A stretch of 64,000 nt of DNA from JADZAA01 sp039810485 (GTDB taxonomy: Bacteria; Bacteroidota; Ignavibacteria; Kapaibacteriales; UBA961), in contig JBDHXA010000001.1 of assembly GCA_039810485.1 (NCBI GenBank), positions 1-64,000 on the forward strand. Direction: 5' to 3'. Position 1 is the stretch's first letter, and the number at the start of each line of letters is the position of its first letter. A model generated the notes under the pieces. That model worked only from the letters and a program-made list of their open reading frames with translations, was not told the DNA's origin and searched no databases. The position numbers and the translations under genes are program-made. Positions 53,765 to 62,789 of the stretch are shown one piece after another.

Positions 53765-55351
53765 CTACTGCAAGGGATCAGCTTTTTGGGGCAAGTATGG
53801 CAATACAATGGAAGAATTTGCAATTCGCCACACACATTTTCCGCATAGTTCGGCAACGCGAAGCAATTTGGGAAAATTGATTTTATCCGCTTCGTCGCCT
53901 AATCCGTGATAATCGGCATGTTCACCGGTAAAGAAAAACAATACCGGAATTTTGTTCATTGCAAAACTTGCCTGATCGCTTCTAAAAAAGAAACTTTCAA
54001 TATTATATGCAATTTTGAAAGGATGCTTTAACTCCTTGTTTTCTTCTTCTGCTATGTCGGCCAATTCTTTGCAGCGAGTATTGCCGCCAAGCGACAAGGA
54101 GTCGTCGGAATTACGTCCAATCATATCCAAATTGAACATTGCCTTGCATTCTTTAAGTGGTAAAAGCGGCGAATCGCAATACGCTTTTGATCCGAACAAT
54201 CCTTTTTCTTCGCCGCTGAAAGCAATAAACACTATCGAGCGTTTTGGATTTGATTGTGCAAATTGTTCGGCAAGCAAAAGCAATCCTGTTGTGCCGGAAG
54301 CATTATCATCGGCGCCATTGAACACAGTATCGGTATTTGGAGCTTTGGCATGAAGCCAGCCAACATGGTCGTAATGCGCTCCAATAATAACATAATCGTT
54401 AGTCGTATCGCTTCCTTTAATGATGCCAACAACATTTTTAGCCGTGATGTTGTCGGTTTGTAAGTTGACTGTAAGTTCGGATGCTGAGACGGAGTCTATA
54501 GGAAATGACTGTGGTTGTCCACTTTTTACAATGCGAGTTTGTATCTCTGTGAGCGTAGATAAGCTGCCAAACAATGCAGATATAATATTTTCACCAATAC
54601 TGATGAATGGAATTAACGAATCGGAGCTTTTCGAAGCTAACTGCAAAGGCAGTGCATCTTCCGACATCTTAGGGAAAAGTGATGGCCAGGGGAATCCGCT
54701 TGGTTTAGGCAGAATAGAATTACTTAGCAAACTGACATTAACGACCAAACAGCCGACAGCGCCGTGCCGCAATGCTGTGCGTGCCTTTGCTGAATAGAGA
54801 GAATATTGCCATATTTGCCGACGTAACGCACTGTCTTTCAGAATTGAATCTGAGAAATTGGGAACTCCTCGAAAAAAAACGACAACTTTTCCGCGAACAT
54901 CTATTCCATTATAATCATCATAGTGCAATTCAGGAATCTGAATACCATAGCCGACAAAAGCAATAGCAGTATTTCTTAGCTCGCCAGAGCCGGTGTTTTC
55001 AAAGGGAACATAGTCATCTTTTGGAATATATGTTGTTTCATGTGATGGAGTTTTGATGCGCAGCGTCAAATTATTGCCAAGCCGAGAGCGCTGTAGTTTG
55101 TAATTATGGAAGTAGCTTCCGTTAATGGGTAATAATCCATAATTTGAAAATTGATTTGCAATATAATTGGCGGCTTTGTCAAGTTCTGGGCTTGGCGTAT
55201 TGCGTCCTTTCAACGAATCGGATGCAAGGAAATACAAGTGTCCTTTTGCGCGTTTAATAGCATCAGGTTCGTTGGCAATTGCTGGCAATAGAAGAAATGA
55301 ACTTGCAGCTAGCAGACCTAAAAAAGCGAAGATATGATGTTTGGCAAGCAT
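53765..55351 (-). CDS. Exported M28 zinc aminopeptidase with PA-type insert
   Basis: A 528-residue protein with signal peptide FAFLGLLAASSFLLLPAIA. Di-zinc ligands are visible: H326 (IIGAHYDHVG), D348 (FNGADDNASG), E381-E382 (FSGEEKGLFGS), D409 (NLDMIGRN) and H482 (DYHGLGDEADK). Residues about 115-300 hold a PA-like inserted domain (FVGYGIQIPELHYDDYNGID, RGKVVVFFRGVP). It resembles PepS/leucine aminopeptidases of the periplasm. Together with the two M1 and the M16 enzymes it gives the window at least four extracytoplasmic peptidase systems. No C-terminal sorting domain is evident. Confidence 0.93.
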   Translation of the reverse strand: MLAKHHIFAFLGLLAASSFLLLPAIANEPDAIKRAKGHLYFLASDSLKGRNTPSPELDKAANYIANQFSNYGLLPINGSYFHNYKLQRSRLGNNLTLRIKTPSHETTYIPKDDYVPFENTGSGELRNTAIAFVGYGIQIPELHYDDYNGIDVRGKVVVFFRGVPNFSDSILKDSALRRQIWQYSLYSAKARTALRHGAVGCLVVNVSLLSNSILPKPSGFPWPSLFPKMSEDALPLQLASKSSDSLIPFISIGENIISALFGSLSTLTEIQTRIVKSGQPQSFPIDSVSASELTVNLQTDNITAKNVVGIIKGSDTTNDYVIIGAHYDHVGWLHAKAPNTDTVFNGADDNASGTTGLLLLAEQFAQSNPKRSIVFIAFSGEEKGLFGSKAYCDSPLLPLKECKAMFNLDMIGRNSDDSLSLGGNTRCKELADIAEEENKELKHPFKIAYNIESFFFRSDQASFAMNKIPVLFFFTGEHADYHGLGDEADKINFPKLLRVAELCGKCVWRIANSSIVLPYLPQKADPLQ

Positions 55352-55452
55352 AGGAAGCCATTTTAAGATATGGAATTAACATCAGGGAGTTGAAATATAT
55401 GCTATAAGATTTCGCAGGTATTTTTCCTTTCTAAAACGAATTTTTGCAATTG

Positions 55453-56403
55453 CTACTGCGCCGCTTCAATTGCTTCGATAAGATCATAGCACTGATAGCG
55501 ATCGTCATTGATCTGGGAAAGAAACAGATCAGCACTGGCAAATTTTCGTTCGTTGCGAACAAATTTGAGAAATTGCACTTTTAAGTTCATATCATATAGC
55601 ATACCGCTGAAATTCAAGTAATTAACCTCAAGCGAGGCTTCAGTGTCGTTAGTGAAAGTTGGTCTGACGCCGACATTTGCCATGCCGTATATAAGTCGTT
55701 CTTCGATTTTGGATGAAACAAGATACACTCCATTGCCCGGAAGCAGTTTGTTTGTATCCGATATCTGAATATTCGCTGTTGGTGCTCCTAATCGTCGTCC
55801 ACGTCCGTCGCCACGAGCAACAATTCCCTGCACAAAATAGGAATAGCCCAGCATATTGTTGGCTTCCTCGATATTCTTAGCGTATAATGTCTTGCGAATT
55901 TTTGTGCTGCTGATATCAATGCCGTCAAGTTCGAAAGCAGAAATTTTTTCAACCTCAAATCCAGCTTCAATACCAACTCGGCGTATAGTATCTTCTCCGC
56001 CTTCGCGATCTTTCCCAAATACGTGGTCATACCCGACTAAATATTTAGAAACACCTATATTCTTCACAAGAAAATCTCGAACAAACTGTTCCGGGCTGAT
56101 TCGCGAAAATTCTAATGTGAACGGAATTATTACAACCGTTCCAATGCCGTGCTCTTCAAGAAGTTGCAGGCGTTCTTCGAGTGTGTTAAGAAGGCGAATT
56201 GGCTCTCTGTCAGATTTCTTCAAGACAAGCTGAGGATGAGGATCGAATGTAACGACAATAGGAATGCCGTTTATTTCACGCGCTGATTCTATTAAGCGGC
56301 CGATGAGAAATTGATGTCCTCGATGAACGCCGTCGAAGGTGCCGACGGTTATTACGTGCGGTTGAGAATCAAGCAACACATCATGGATGGATTGCACTTT
56401 CAT
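55453..56403 (-). CDS. ribF: Bifunctional riboflavin kinase/FAD synthetase
   Basis: A 316-residue RibF. The N-terminal FAD synthetase domain has VGTFDGVHRGHQFLIGRL and the nucleotide-binding GYDHVFGKDREGG; the second domain is the riboflavin kinase with VARGDGRGRRLGAPTANIQ and GMANVGVRPTFT. It makes FMN and FAD in the cytoplasm. It is 40 bp after truB and is the last gene of the translation operon, a typical arrangement in bacteria. Confidence 0.97.
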   Translation of the reverse strand: MKVQSIHDVLLDSQPHVITVGTFDGVHRGHQFLIGRLIESAREINGIPIVVTFDPHPQLVLKKSDREPIRLLNTLEERLQLLEEHGIGTVVIIPFTLEFSRISPEQFVRDFLVKNIGVSKYLVGYDHVFGKDREGGEDTIRRVGIEAGFEVEKISAFELDGIDISSTKIRKTLYAKNIEEANNMLGYSYFVQGIVARGDGRGRRLGAPTANIQISDTNKLLPGNGVYLVSSKIEERLIYGMANVGVRPTFTNDTEASLEVNYLNFSGMLYDMNLKVQFLKFVRNERKFASADLFLSQINDDRYQCYDLIEAIEAAQ

Positions 56404-56443
56404 CGGACATTGCTCCTGAATTCGAAAAATTGTTAATGTTCAA

Positions 56444-57181
56444 TCAAAAAATTGTGCTTGAAGCGTTACGCACGTCAGAGATTGAAACAGCATTGTCAGC
56501 AATAAAATCGCCAATTGCTGTTCGCCGTAGTGAAGCTAAATAACCGCCGCATCCAAGGGCAGCGCCGACATCACGAGCCAACGATCTTATATAAGTGCCT
56601 TTGCTGCAAATGACATCTATCTCTATAAACGGAAGCGCAATATTTTGTACTGCAATGTCGGCGATATGCACTTTTCGCGGTTGAGGTTCAACCTTTATGC
56701 CTTTTCGCGCGGATTTATACAAGGGCTGTCCGGACATTTTTACTGCAGAAAATGCCGGAGGTATTTGCTCTATTGCACCTTGAAAGTTTTGTAAAATCTC
56801 AACTATTTTTGAGAATGTCACAAAATTTGTGTCTGTCATATTTTCTTCCGGTGCTTCGGCATCATCTGTTCTTGTTGTTGCTCCAAGCTTTATTGTTGCC
56901 GCATAGCGTTTGTCAAGACCTTGAAATTCTTCAATACGCTTAGTGGCTTTTCCCAAACAAACAATGAGCAATCCGGTTGCAAGTGGATCAAGTGTGCCGG
57001 CATGTCCAATTTTGCGAATATGCGTCAACGACCTTAGTTTTGCCACCACATCGAAGGATGTCCAATGCATTTCTTTATTAATCAAAGCCATTGCGCCGTC
57101 AGATCGAGCCGCGTTAAACCATGAACTAATATCACTGTCCAAATTTTGCCTTGAGAGCATAGGCATCCCTATTTCACTCAT
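56444..57181 (-). CDS. truB: tRNA pseudouridine(55) synthase
   Basis: A 245-residue TruB. The catalytic Asp is D65 in HAGTLDPLATGLLIVCLGKATK; KRYAATIKLGATTRTDDAE follows and the PPAFSAVKMSG segment and C-terminal SLARDVGAALGCGGYLASLRR close the domain. It makes pseudouridine 55 in the T-loop. Its ATG overlaps the rbfA stop (ATGA), so the two are translationally coupled. Confidence 0.97.
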   Translation of the reverse strand: MSEIGMPMLSRQNLDSDISSWFNAARSDGAMALINKEMHWTSFDVVAKLRSLTHIRKIGHAGTLDPLATGLLIVCLGKATKRIEEFQGLDKRYAATIKLGATTRTDDAEAPEENMTDTNFVTFSKIVEILQNFQGAIEQIPPAFSAVKMSGQPLYKSARKGIKVEPQPRKVHIADIAVQNIALPFIEIDVICSKGTYIRSLARDVGAALGCGGYLASLRRTAIGDFIADNAVSISDVRNASSTIF

Positions 57182-57582
57182 TCACTGGTATCGGTATTAT
57201 CATGGAAATGCTGCTCTTCACGAGCAATGCGAAGCTCTTCGTCCTTTTGCCTCACATTATGAAGCAGCGAAGAAATATTGTTCATAGCGTCTAGCGTCTC
57301 GTCCTTGAAAAAGCGCAATTCAGGCGCATGGCGAAGATTTATTTGTCGCGCCACAAATGATCGAATTTTTTTCTTATCTTCTTCAATGCGCTCCATCACA
57401 TCAGCAATGGTTGCTTTTCCACCAAAAACGCTAATATAAATTTTTACAGATTGCAAATCATCTGCTACTTTTACTGAGGTTACAGTAATAAGCCCGGCAG
57501 AAAGCTCCGAAGCGATTTTACGCAATGGATCGGATAGCGCTTCTTTAATGAGGCCGGCGACTTTCTCAGTACGAATAGACAT
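57178..57582 (-). CDS. rbfA: Ribosome-binding factor A
   Basis: The ATG at 57582 (MSIRTEKVAGLIKEAL) gives 134 residues; the longer frame upstream would read into the infB stop region. RbfA marks: LITVTSVKVADDLQSVKIYISVF-type beta strand and ASRIFF-like RHAPELRFFKDETLD. It binds 30S subunits during 16S maturation and cold adaptation. It lies 53 bp after infB and overlaps truB by 4 bp. Confidence 0.93.
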   Translation of the reverse strand: MSIRTEKVAGLIKEALSDPLRKIASELSAGLITVTSVKVADDLQSVKIYISVFGGKATIADVMERIEEDKKKIRSFVARQINLRHAPELRFFKDETLDAMNNISSLLHNVRQKDEELRIAREEQHFHDNTDTSE

Positions 57583-57635
57583 GTTAATTGATAAATATAA
57601 TATGCTGGAAACACCGCGGTTAAGCAATTAGTACA

Positions 57636-60600
57636 TTAGCTTAGCTTGCGTTTGATTTCAACAGTTTTTACCGATTCAATGATGTCGCCAATTTCAATAT
57701 CGTTGAAATTATGCAGCAGAATGCCGCATTCATAGCCGGCATCTACCTCGCGAACATCTTCTTTGATGCGCTTGAGCGAGTGCAATGTACCCTTGAAAAC
57801 TGGGAAGCCCTCGCGAAGAACACGGACGCGGTCGTTTCTTGTAATTTTGCCGCTTTGCACATAACATCCGGCAATGACGCCGGTTTTGCTAATGCGGAAA
57901 GTTTGACGCACTTCAACAACTCCAGTAATTTCTTCTTTTATTTCAGGCGAAAGAAGACCTTCGAGCGCCATTTGAATTTCATTAATGCAGTCATAGATAA
58001 TGGAATACAACCGAATATCAATAGATTCATGCTCGGCAGATTTCCGTGCGGCAGCAGTTGGCTGCACATTAAATCCAATGACAATGGCGTCGGAAGCAGA
58101 GGCAAGCATCACGTCTGTCTCGGAAATAGCACCTACGCTAGCATGAAGGATATTAACTTGCACTTCGCTGTTTGACAATTTAAGCAACGAGTCGCTAAGC
58201 GCTTCTACCGAACCGCCTACATCACCTTTGATCAGTAATCGAAGATCTTTAACGCCGCCTTGTTGAATTTGCTGAGAAATTTCATCAAGCGTTTTATGAC
58301 GAACTTGGCGGAATTGCTGTTCGCGAGCAAGCTGCTGGCGTTGATTTGCAATTGAACGTGCTTGTACGTCGGAGTCCATCACATTATATAAGTCGCCTGC
58401 TTGAGGCAATCCGTCGAAGCCGGAGACCTGAACTGGAGTAGATGGAGCAGCTTCTTCTACACGATTGCCGCGCTCGTCATACATTGCTCGAACACGTCCG
58501 GAATGAATGCCGGCAATAAATGCATCGCCAATTCTAAGAGTGCCTTTCTGAACCATTACAGTAGCCAATATGCCTTTGCCTTTGTCCAAGTGCGCTTCGA
58601 TAATTGTTCCGCGAGCATGACGGTTAGGATTGGCTTTTAGCTCCAAAATTTCTGCTTCTAACAGCACTTTTTCAAGCAGAGCGTCGATATTCTTGCCTAT
58701 TTTTGCAGATACTTCTACGCATTGCGCTGTTCCGCCCCATTCCTCAACGAGCAAACCACGATTAGCTAACTGCTGACGAATTGTATCGGGATGAGCATCC
58801 GGTCTGTCAATTTTATTGATTGCTACAACAATTGGAACATTTGCAGCTTGAGCATGGCTGATTGCTTCAATGGTCTGAGGCATCACGTTATCGTCGGCTG
58901 CAACCACAAGAATCACAATGTCGGTAACTTTTGCGCCGCGAGCGCGCATGGCTGTAAATGCTTCATGTCCGGGAGTGTCGAGGAACGACACAAATTTGCC
59001 GTTTGGAAGTTCTACGCGATATGCGCCTATATGCTGTGTAATTCCTCCTGCTTCGCCGGCAACCACATTGGCTTTGCGAATATAATCAAGCAAAGAGGTT
59101 TTTCCGTGATCAACGTGTCCCATTATTGTAACAATAGGCGGACGCGGCTGCAATGATGATTCATCATCTGCTTCGTCTTCAAGCATTTCTGTGGACTGCT
59201 CATCCACAAATTCAACTTGAAAGCCATAATCATCGGCTATCAAAGTTATAGTGTCTTTGTCTAACCGCTGATTGATGCTCACCATCAGTCCAAGCTTCAT
59301 ACACTTCACGATAATTTCGCTGGCGCTTACCCGCATTAAATTTGCAAGCTCACCGGTGGTAACAAACTCAGTAAGTTGAAGAATTGACGAGTCGCGTTCT
59401 TTCTCTTCGAGTCGTAGTAACTCTTTTTCTTCACGCTCGGCTTTTTTCTTTTGACGCATTTTACTGCGAAAGCCCACAGACGAAGTTTCGTCCATGCCAT
59501 GCAATGTTTCGCGTATTACTTTGTCTATTTCTTCGCCGGAAATTTGTTCTCTTATTGATTTTTTTCTTTTTTTCTTCTTTTCATTTGGACGTGCATCTTC
59601 AGAGCTTGTCGTACTTTGAAGCGAAGAACCCGACTTTGCAAATTTGTGAAATGGCTTGTCTGCCCCTAATTGAATTTTTTTATCGTTGTCTTGTTTAGGC
59701 TGTGAAGTAGAAAGCGTCTTTTTCGATCGTTGCACATTGTCTTGAGAATGCTGATGTCTGTTTGAGTCGCTACTGTAGCTGCGGTCCCTATTGGGGTTCT
59801 GGTTACGGCCTTGTCTATTATCGTTATAGGTGTTGGGTTGCGTTTGACGTTTAAGGTCAATTTTACCAACGATTGTAAGTCCGGGAAGTTGAGGCATAGC
59901 GCCCGCTTCATATTCAATCTCAAGTATTCTGCGCCGTTTTTTTCTTTTTCTATTTCCTGCCTGGGAATCTTCCTTTGCAGTTGTATCTTCTTGTTGCTCT
60001 TGATTCGCATCTATAGGCGCTTCGCTCTTTGCTTCTGTTGCTGCTATATCTGTTAGATCTGCTTCTATTGATGCGGGAGTTTCCAACGGTTGAGCTTGTG
60101 TGATATGTGCAATATCTGGCTCTGCATCTTCCGATTTTTCGGCTGGTGCGGTATGTTTCTTATTCCTAGCAGATGATTTTTCCGTTGTTCTCTTTGTTTC
60201 TGAAATAGTATCAGCTATTGTTGGCTTATTTTCAGTTTCTTGCAGCGTTGTTTCAACAATAGGTAGTTTTTCATCTACTATGACTTTTTCGCCATATTTT
60301 TCTTCGGTTAAAAAATCGTCTGTACGGGTTTCTTGCTGAATGATAGAGTTTGAAATCTCCGAAATTTTGGACATTTCTTCGGAAATCTGCGCTGTATTCT
60401 CGGTCGTTGCAGCTGGTTCTGAGGACTCTGTATTGTCTTCTTCTGTATTTGCTATTCGAGATGAACGTTGATGCTGCTCTAATCTCTCGCGATGCTTTTC
60501 GGCAGCTTTATACTCTTTCTGAAATTTTGCCAGAACAATTTCTGTCATTTCATCATCAAGCATTGAGGTTGGCTTCGCGTCAATGGAATAGCCCTTCGAA

Positions 60601-60683
60601 AGCAGAAATTCTACAATCGTATCTTTCCCAATATTTAATTGCGAGGCAATTTTGAACAGTCGTGTTCCTTTTTGGACAGCCAT
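57636..60683 (-). CDS. infB: Translation initiation factor IF-2
   Basis: A 1,015-residue IF-2. The N-terminal IF2_N helix (TRLFKIASQLNIGKDTI) is followed by a long charged low-complexity stretch (about 60-430), typical of large IF-2. GTPase motifs: G1 GHVDHGKTS at about 522-530, G3 DTPGHEAF, G4 NKID. The C-terminal fMet-tRNA domain ends with IEIGDIIES. It brings initiator tRNA to the 30S subunit. It starts at the ATG at 60683, 56 bp after nusA. Confidence 0.97.
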   Translation of the reverse strand: MAVQKGTRLFKIASQLNIGKDTIVEFLLSKGYSIDAKPTSMLDDEMTEIVLAKFQKEYKAAEKHRERLEQHQRSSRIANTEEDNTESSEPAATTENTAQISEEMSKISEISNSIIQQETRTDDFLTEEKYGEKVIVDEKLPIVETTLQETENKPTIADTISETKRTTEKSSARNKKHTAPAEKSEDAEPDIAHITQAQPLETPASIEADLTDIAATEAKSEAPIDANQEQQEDTTAKEDSQAGNRKRKKRRRILEIEYEAGAMPQLPGLTIVGKIDLKRQTQPNTYNDNRQGRNQNPNRDRSYSSDSNRHQHSQDNVQRSKKTLSTSQPKQDNDKKIQLGADKPFHKFAKSGSSLQSTTSSEDARPNEKKKKRKKSIREQISGEEIDKVIRETLHGMDETSSVGFRSKMRQKKKAEREEKELLRLEEKERDSSILQLTEFVTTGELANLMRVSASEIIVKCMKLGLMVSINQRLDKDTITLIADDYGFQVEFVDEQSTEMLEDEADDESSLQPRPPIVTIMGHVDHGKTSLLDYIRKANVVAGEAGGITQHIGAYRVELPNGKFVSFLDTPGHEAFTAMRARGAKVTDIVILVVAADDNVMPQTIEAISHAQAANVPIVVAINKIDRPDAHPDTIRQQLANRGLLVEEWGGTAQCVEVSAKIGKNIDALLEKVLLEAEILELKANPNRHARGTIIEAHLDKGKGILATVMVQKGTLRIGDAFIAGIHSGRVRAMYDERGNRVEEAAPSTPVQVSGFDGLPQAGDLYNVMDSDVQARSIANQRQQLAREQQFRQVRHKTLDEISQQIQQGGVKDLRLLIKGDVGGSVEALSDSLLKLSNSEVQVNILHASVGAISETDVMLASASDAIVIGFNVQPTAAARKSAEHESIDIRLYSIIYDCINEIQMALEGLLSPEIKEEITGVVEVRQTFRISKTGVIAGCYVQSGKITRNDRVRVLREGFPVFKGTLHSLKRIKEDVREVDAGYECGILLHNFNDIEIGDIIESVKTVEIKRKLS

Positions 60684-60739
60684 AATAGTATACAGAATGG
60701 AAATTAACTACGTCGTTTTTTGGCAGAAAAACTGCCTAT

Positions 60740-62050
60740 TTATTCTTGCGCGTCCATAATTTGCTGGCGCATATCCGGTCTTTCGTCCTCTTCAAATTCA
60801 GCCAGAATGATACCTCTTATTTCCAGCAGCAATTCTTTGGTCATGCCTTCTATTCCGAGCACGGCGTCAATGTCAGCATCGAGGAATTCTCGAGCTGTAT
60901 CAATTCCCAACTCAATGATTTTATCATACATTTCACGCCCAAGCTCATCGCGGAATTCAATAAGTTCAATATCTTCGCCGCCCTCTTTTACCAGAGAAAT
61001 TGAATAGCCAGTTAATTTTGAAGCGAGACGAACATTCTGACCGTTTTTGCCAATGGCAAGAGAAACTTGGTCGTCTGGCACCATCACTGTTGCAGTGCGT
61101 GTTTCAGGGTTAACAACTATTTCTTTAACCTTTGCAGGAGAAAGAGCCCGTGCGATAAATAATTTAGGATCAGTAGAAAATTCTACAACATCGATGCTCT
61201 CATTGTTAAGCTCGCGTACTATAGAATGAATCCGTATTCCTTTCATCCCAACGCAAGCGCCAACGGGATCAATGCGCTCGTCGTAGCTTTGCACTGCCAC
61301 TTTCGAGCGTTCGCCCGGCTCACGCGTTATAGCTTTTATTTCGATTAGACCGTCGAACACTTCTGGAATCTCCACTTCAAACAATCGCGCAAGAAATTGA
61401 TTCGATGATCGCGACAAAATAATGTCAGGTGCGCCGCTACCTTGCTGACGCCGAACTTCATGCACTATAGCGCGGATAATTTGATTTTTCTTGTATTTTT
61501 CATTGTGTATCGTTTCTTCGCGCGGCATTCGCATTTCTACTTTATTGTGCATTATGAGCAGGCCGCCATGTCGCACCTGATATACCTCGCCTACAAGAAT
61601 TTCGCCGATTTTTGCAGCATATTCGTTATATATATTGTCTTTTTCAACGTCGCGAATTCGTTGATTTAGCATTTGTGCTGCAAAGAAAATTAGTCGGCGT
61701 CCGAAACTTTCCGAGATGTTTTCCAACGTTATTTCTTCGATGAATTCATCGCCGATTTCATACGGATCTTGAGAGAGTTTTTGAACATCTGCTAATGAAA
61801 TTTCAAGAGTTTCATCTTCTACATGTTCAACTACAGTTCGCAAAAGATAAATTTCGATATCTCCTTTGTCCATATTTACAATGATATCAAAATTAGCCTC
61901 GCCATACTTTTTATGAACAAGTATTGAGAGAGTTTCCTCAAGAATACCTTGCAATAATTCGCGGTCAATGCCTTTTTCCCGCGCCATTTCTGCAAATGCC
62001 TCAATAATTACTTTTTTATCGAATTTTGGTTTGACTTTACGACGTGCCAT
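60740..62050 (-). CDS. nusA: Transcription factor NusA
   Basis: A 436-residue NusA. N-terminal RNA-polymerase-binding region (IIEAFAEMAREKGIDRELLQ), S1 domain (GEILVGEVYQVRHGGLLI), KH1 and KH2 with GACVGMKGIRIHSIV and SLAIGKNGQNVRLASKLTGY. A short HhH-like tail (AVLGIEGMTKELLLEIRGIIL) replaces the longer acidic repeats of enterobacterial NusA. It controls pausing, termination and antitermination. The operon leader contains a terminator-like hairpin (62711-62732) that could be its own target. Confidence 0.97.
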   Translation of the reverse strand: MARRKVKPKFDKKVIIEAFAEMAREKGIDRELLQGILEETLSILVHKKYGEANFDIIVNMDKGDIEIYLLRTVVEHVEDETLEISLADVQKLSQDPYEIGDEFIEEITLENISESFGRRLIFFAAQMLNQRIRDVEKDNIYNEYAAKIGEILVGEVYQVRHGGLLIMHNKVEMRMPREETIHNEKYKKNQIIRAIVHEVRRQQGSGAPDIILSRSSNQFLARLFEVEIPEVFDGLIEIKAITREPGERSKVAVQSYDERIDPVGACVGMKGIRIHSIVRELNNESIDVVEFSTDPKLFIARALSPAKVKEIVVNPETRTATVMVPDDQVSLAIGKNGQNVRLASKLTGYSISLVKEGGEDIELIEFRDELGREMYDKIIELGIDTAREFLDADIDAVLGIEGMTKELLLEIRGIILAEFEEDERPDMRQQIMDAQE

Positions 62051-62199
62051 AGTCGGAACAAATCGGTTGTTAAAAAAAGAAAAAATATATTAATACCAAC
62101 AAGTAAGCTGATTATTTTAATCAAAAAGTGATCTGAGCACTTCTACATAAAAGCATATCATTTAAAGATATTCCAGCAATACGCCTTATCTTGAGCGTT

Positions 62200-62694
62200 T
62201 TAGAATTTTATTAGCACGACAGCAGAAGAAATATCAGAATAATAAATTGTGCGCTCAGTATTTTCTGCCGGTTGTTTTAGCGTTTTTCTGCCATGTGTTT
62301 GCGGCGCTAATACGATGCCGCTTTCTATAGTTTTATGCAAAATTCCGGTTATGATTTCTCCGCTTAGGGTCGATATTTTCAACAGTCGGCCTTTATGCTT
62401 TGGAAATTGCCATGGTTCTGAAAGCGGACGGTCAACACCTGGCGAAAGCACTTCAAACGTCGCAATTGACGATAAAAAAGAGTCGTGTTCAATTATTTTG
62501 TCAAGCGCTTTGCTTACGCTTCGACAATCTTCATGACTGATGCCTTTTTCAGAGTCAATAATTATTTCAAGTATTAAATGCTTAGGCAAAGAGCCGCGAA
62601 CAACTATTTCGAGTAAATAGACGCCAAATCCGCGGCAAATTGTGCTTATGGCTTCTGTAGTTTCAGACGGCGTTTCCGGTTTGTTTGCCGGCAT
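62200..62694 (-). CDS. rimP: Ribosome maturation factor RimP
   Basis: A 164-residue RimP: GVYLLEIVVRGSLPKHLILEI, IDSEKGISHEDCRSVSKAL, then VLSPGVDRPLSEPWQFPKHKG, the family signature. It is needed for 30S maturation. It is the first gene of the rimP-nusA-infB-rbfA-truB-ribF cluster, with 149 bp before nusA in which nothing else is seen. A promoter and a hairpin lie directly upstream. Confidence 0.95.
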   Translation of the reverse strand: MPANKPETPSETTEAISTICRGFGVYLLEIVVRGSLPKHLILEIIIDSEKGISHEDCRSVSKALDKIIEHDSFLSSIATFEVLSPGVDRPLSEPWQFPKHKGRLLKISTLSGEIITGILHKTIESGIVLAPQTHGRKTLKQPAENTERTIYYSDISSAVVLIKF

Positions 62695-62710
62695 GACAAT
62701 TTCAATAAAA

Positions 62711-62732
62711 AATGGGCTTTGTGCAGCCCATT
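62711..62732 (-). terminator. Terminator-like hairpin in the rimP leader (candidate attenuator)
   Basis: An 8-bp stem (AATGGGCT at 62711-62718 with AGCCCATT at 62725-62732) with a 6-base loop is followed on the minus strand by TTTTTTATTG, the form of an intrinsic terminator. It lies between the candidate promoter at 62759-62789 and the rimP start at 62694, so it would stop most transcripts unless bypassed. A 17-codon ORF from ATG at 62753-62755 spans it. Confidence 0.65.
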
Positions 62733-62758
62733 AACATAAATAAATCAATAATCATTTG

Positions 62759-62789
62759 CAAATATAAGGAATTTCTAACTGTTGCCAAA
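62759..62789 (-). promoter_or_regulatory. Consensus Bacteroidota promoter of the rimP-nusA-infB operon
   Basis: On the minus strand TTTG (62786-62789), a spacer of exactly 19 bp, then TATATTTG (62759-62766). Transcription should begin near 62753-62756, giving a leader of about 60 nt before the rimP ATG, most of which is the terminator-like hairpin. Confidence 0.8.

Noticed and set aside
62711..62732. Hairpin as terminator of a gene upstream of rimP
   Set aside because: No intact minus-strand gene ends there and a consensus promoter lies between the hairpin and the decayed region, so a leader attenuator is the better reading. The alternative cannot be fully excluded.
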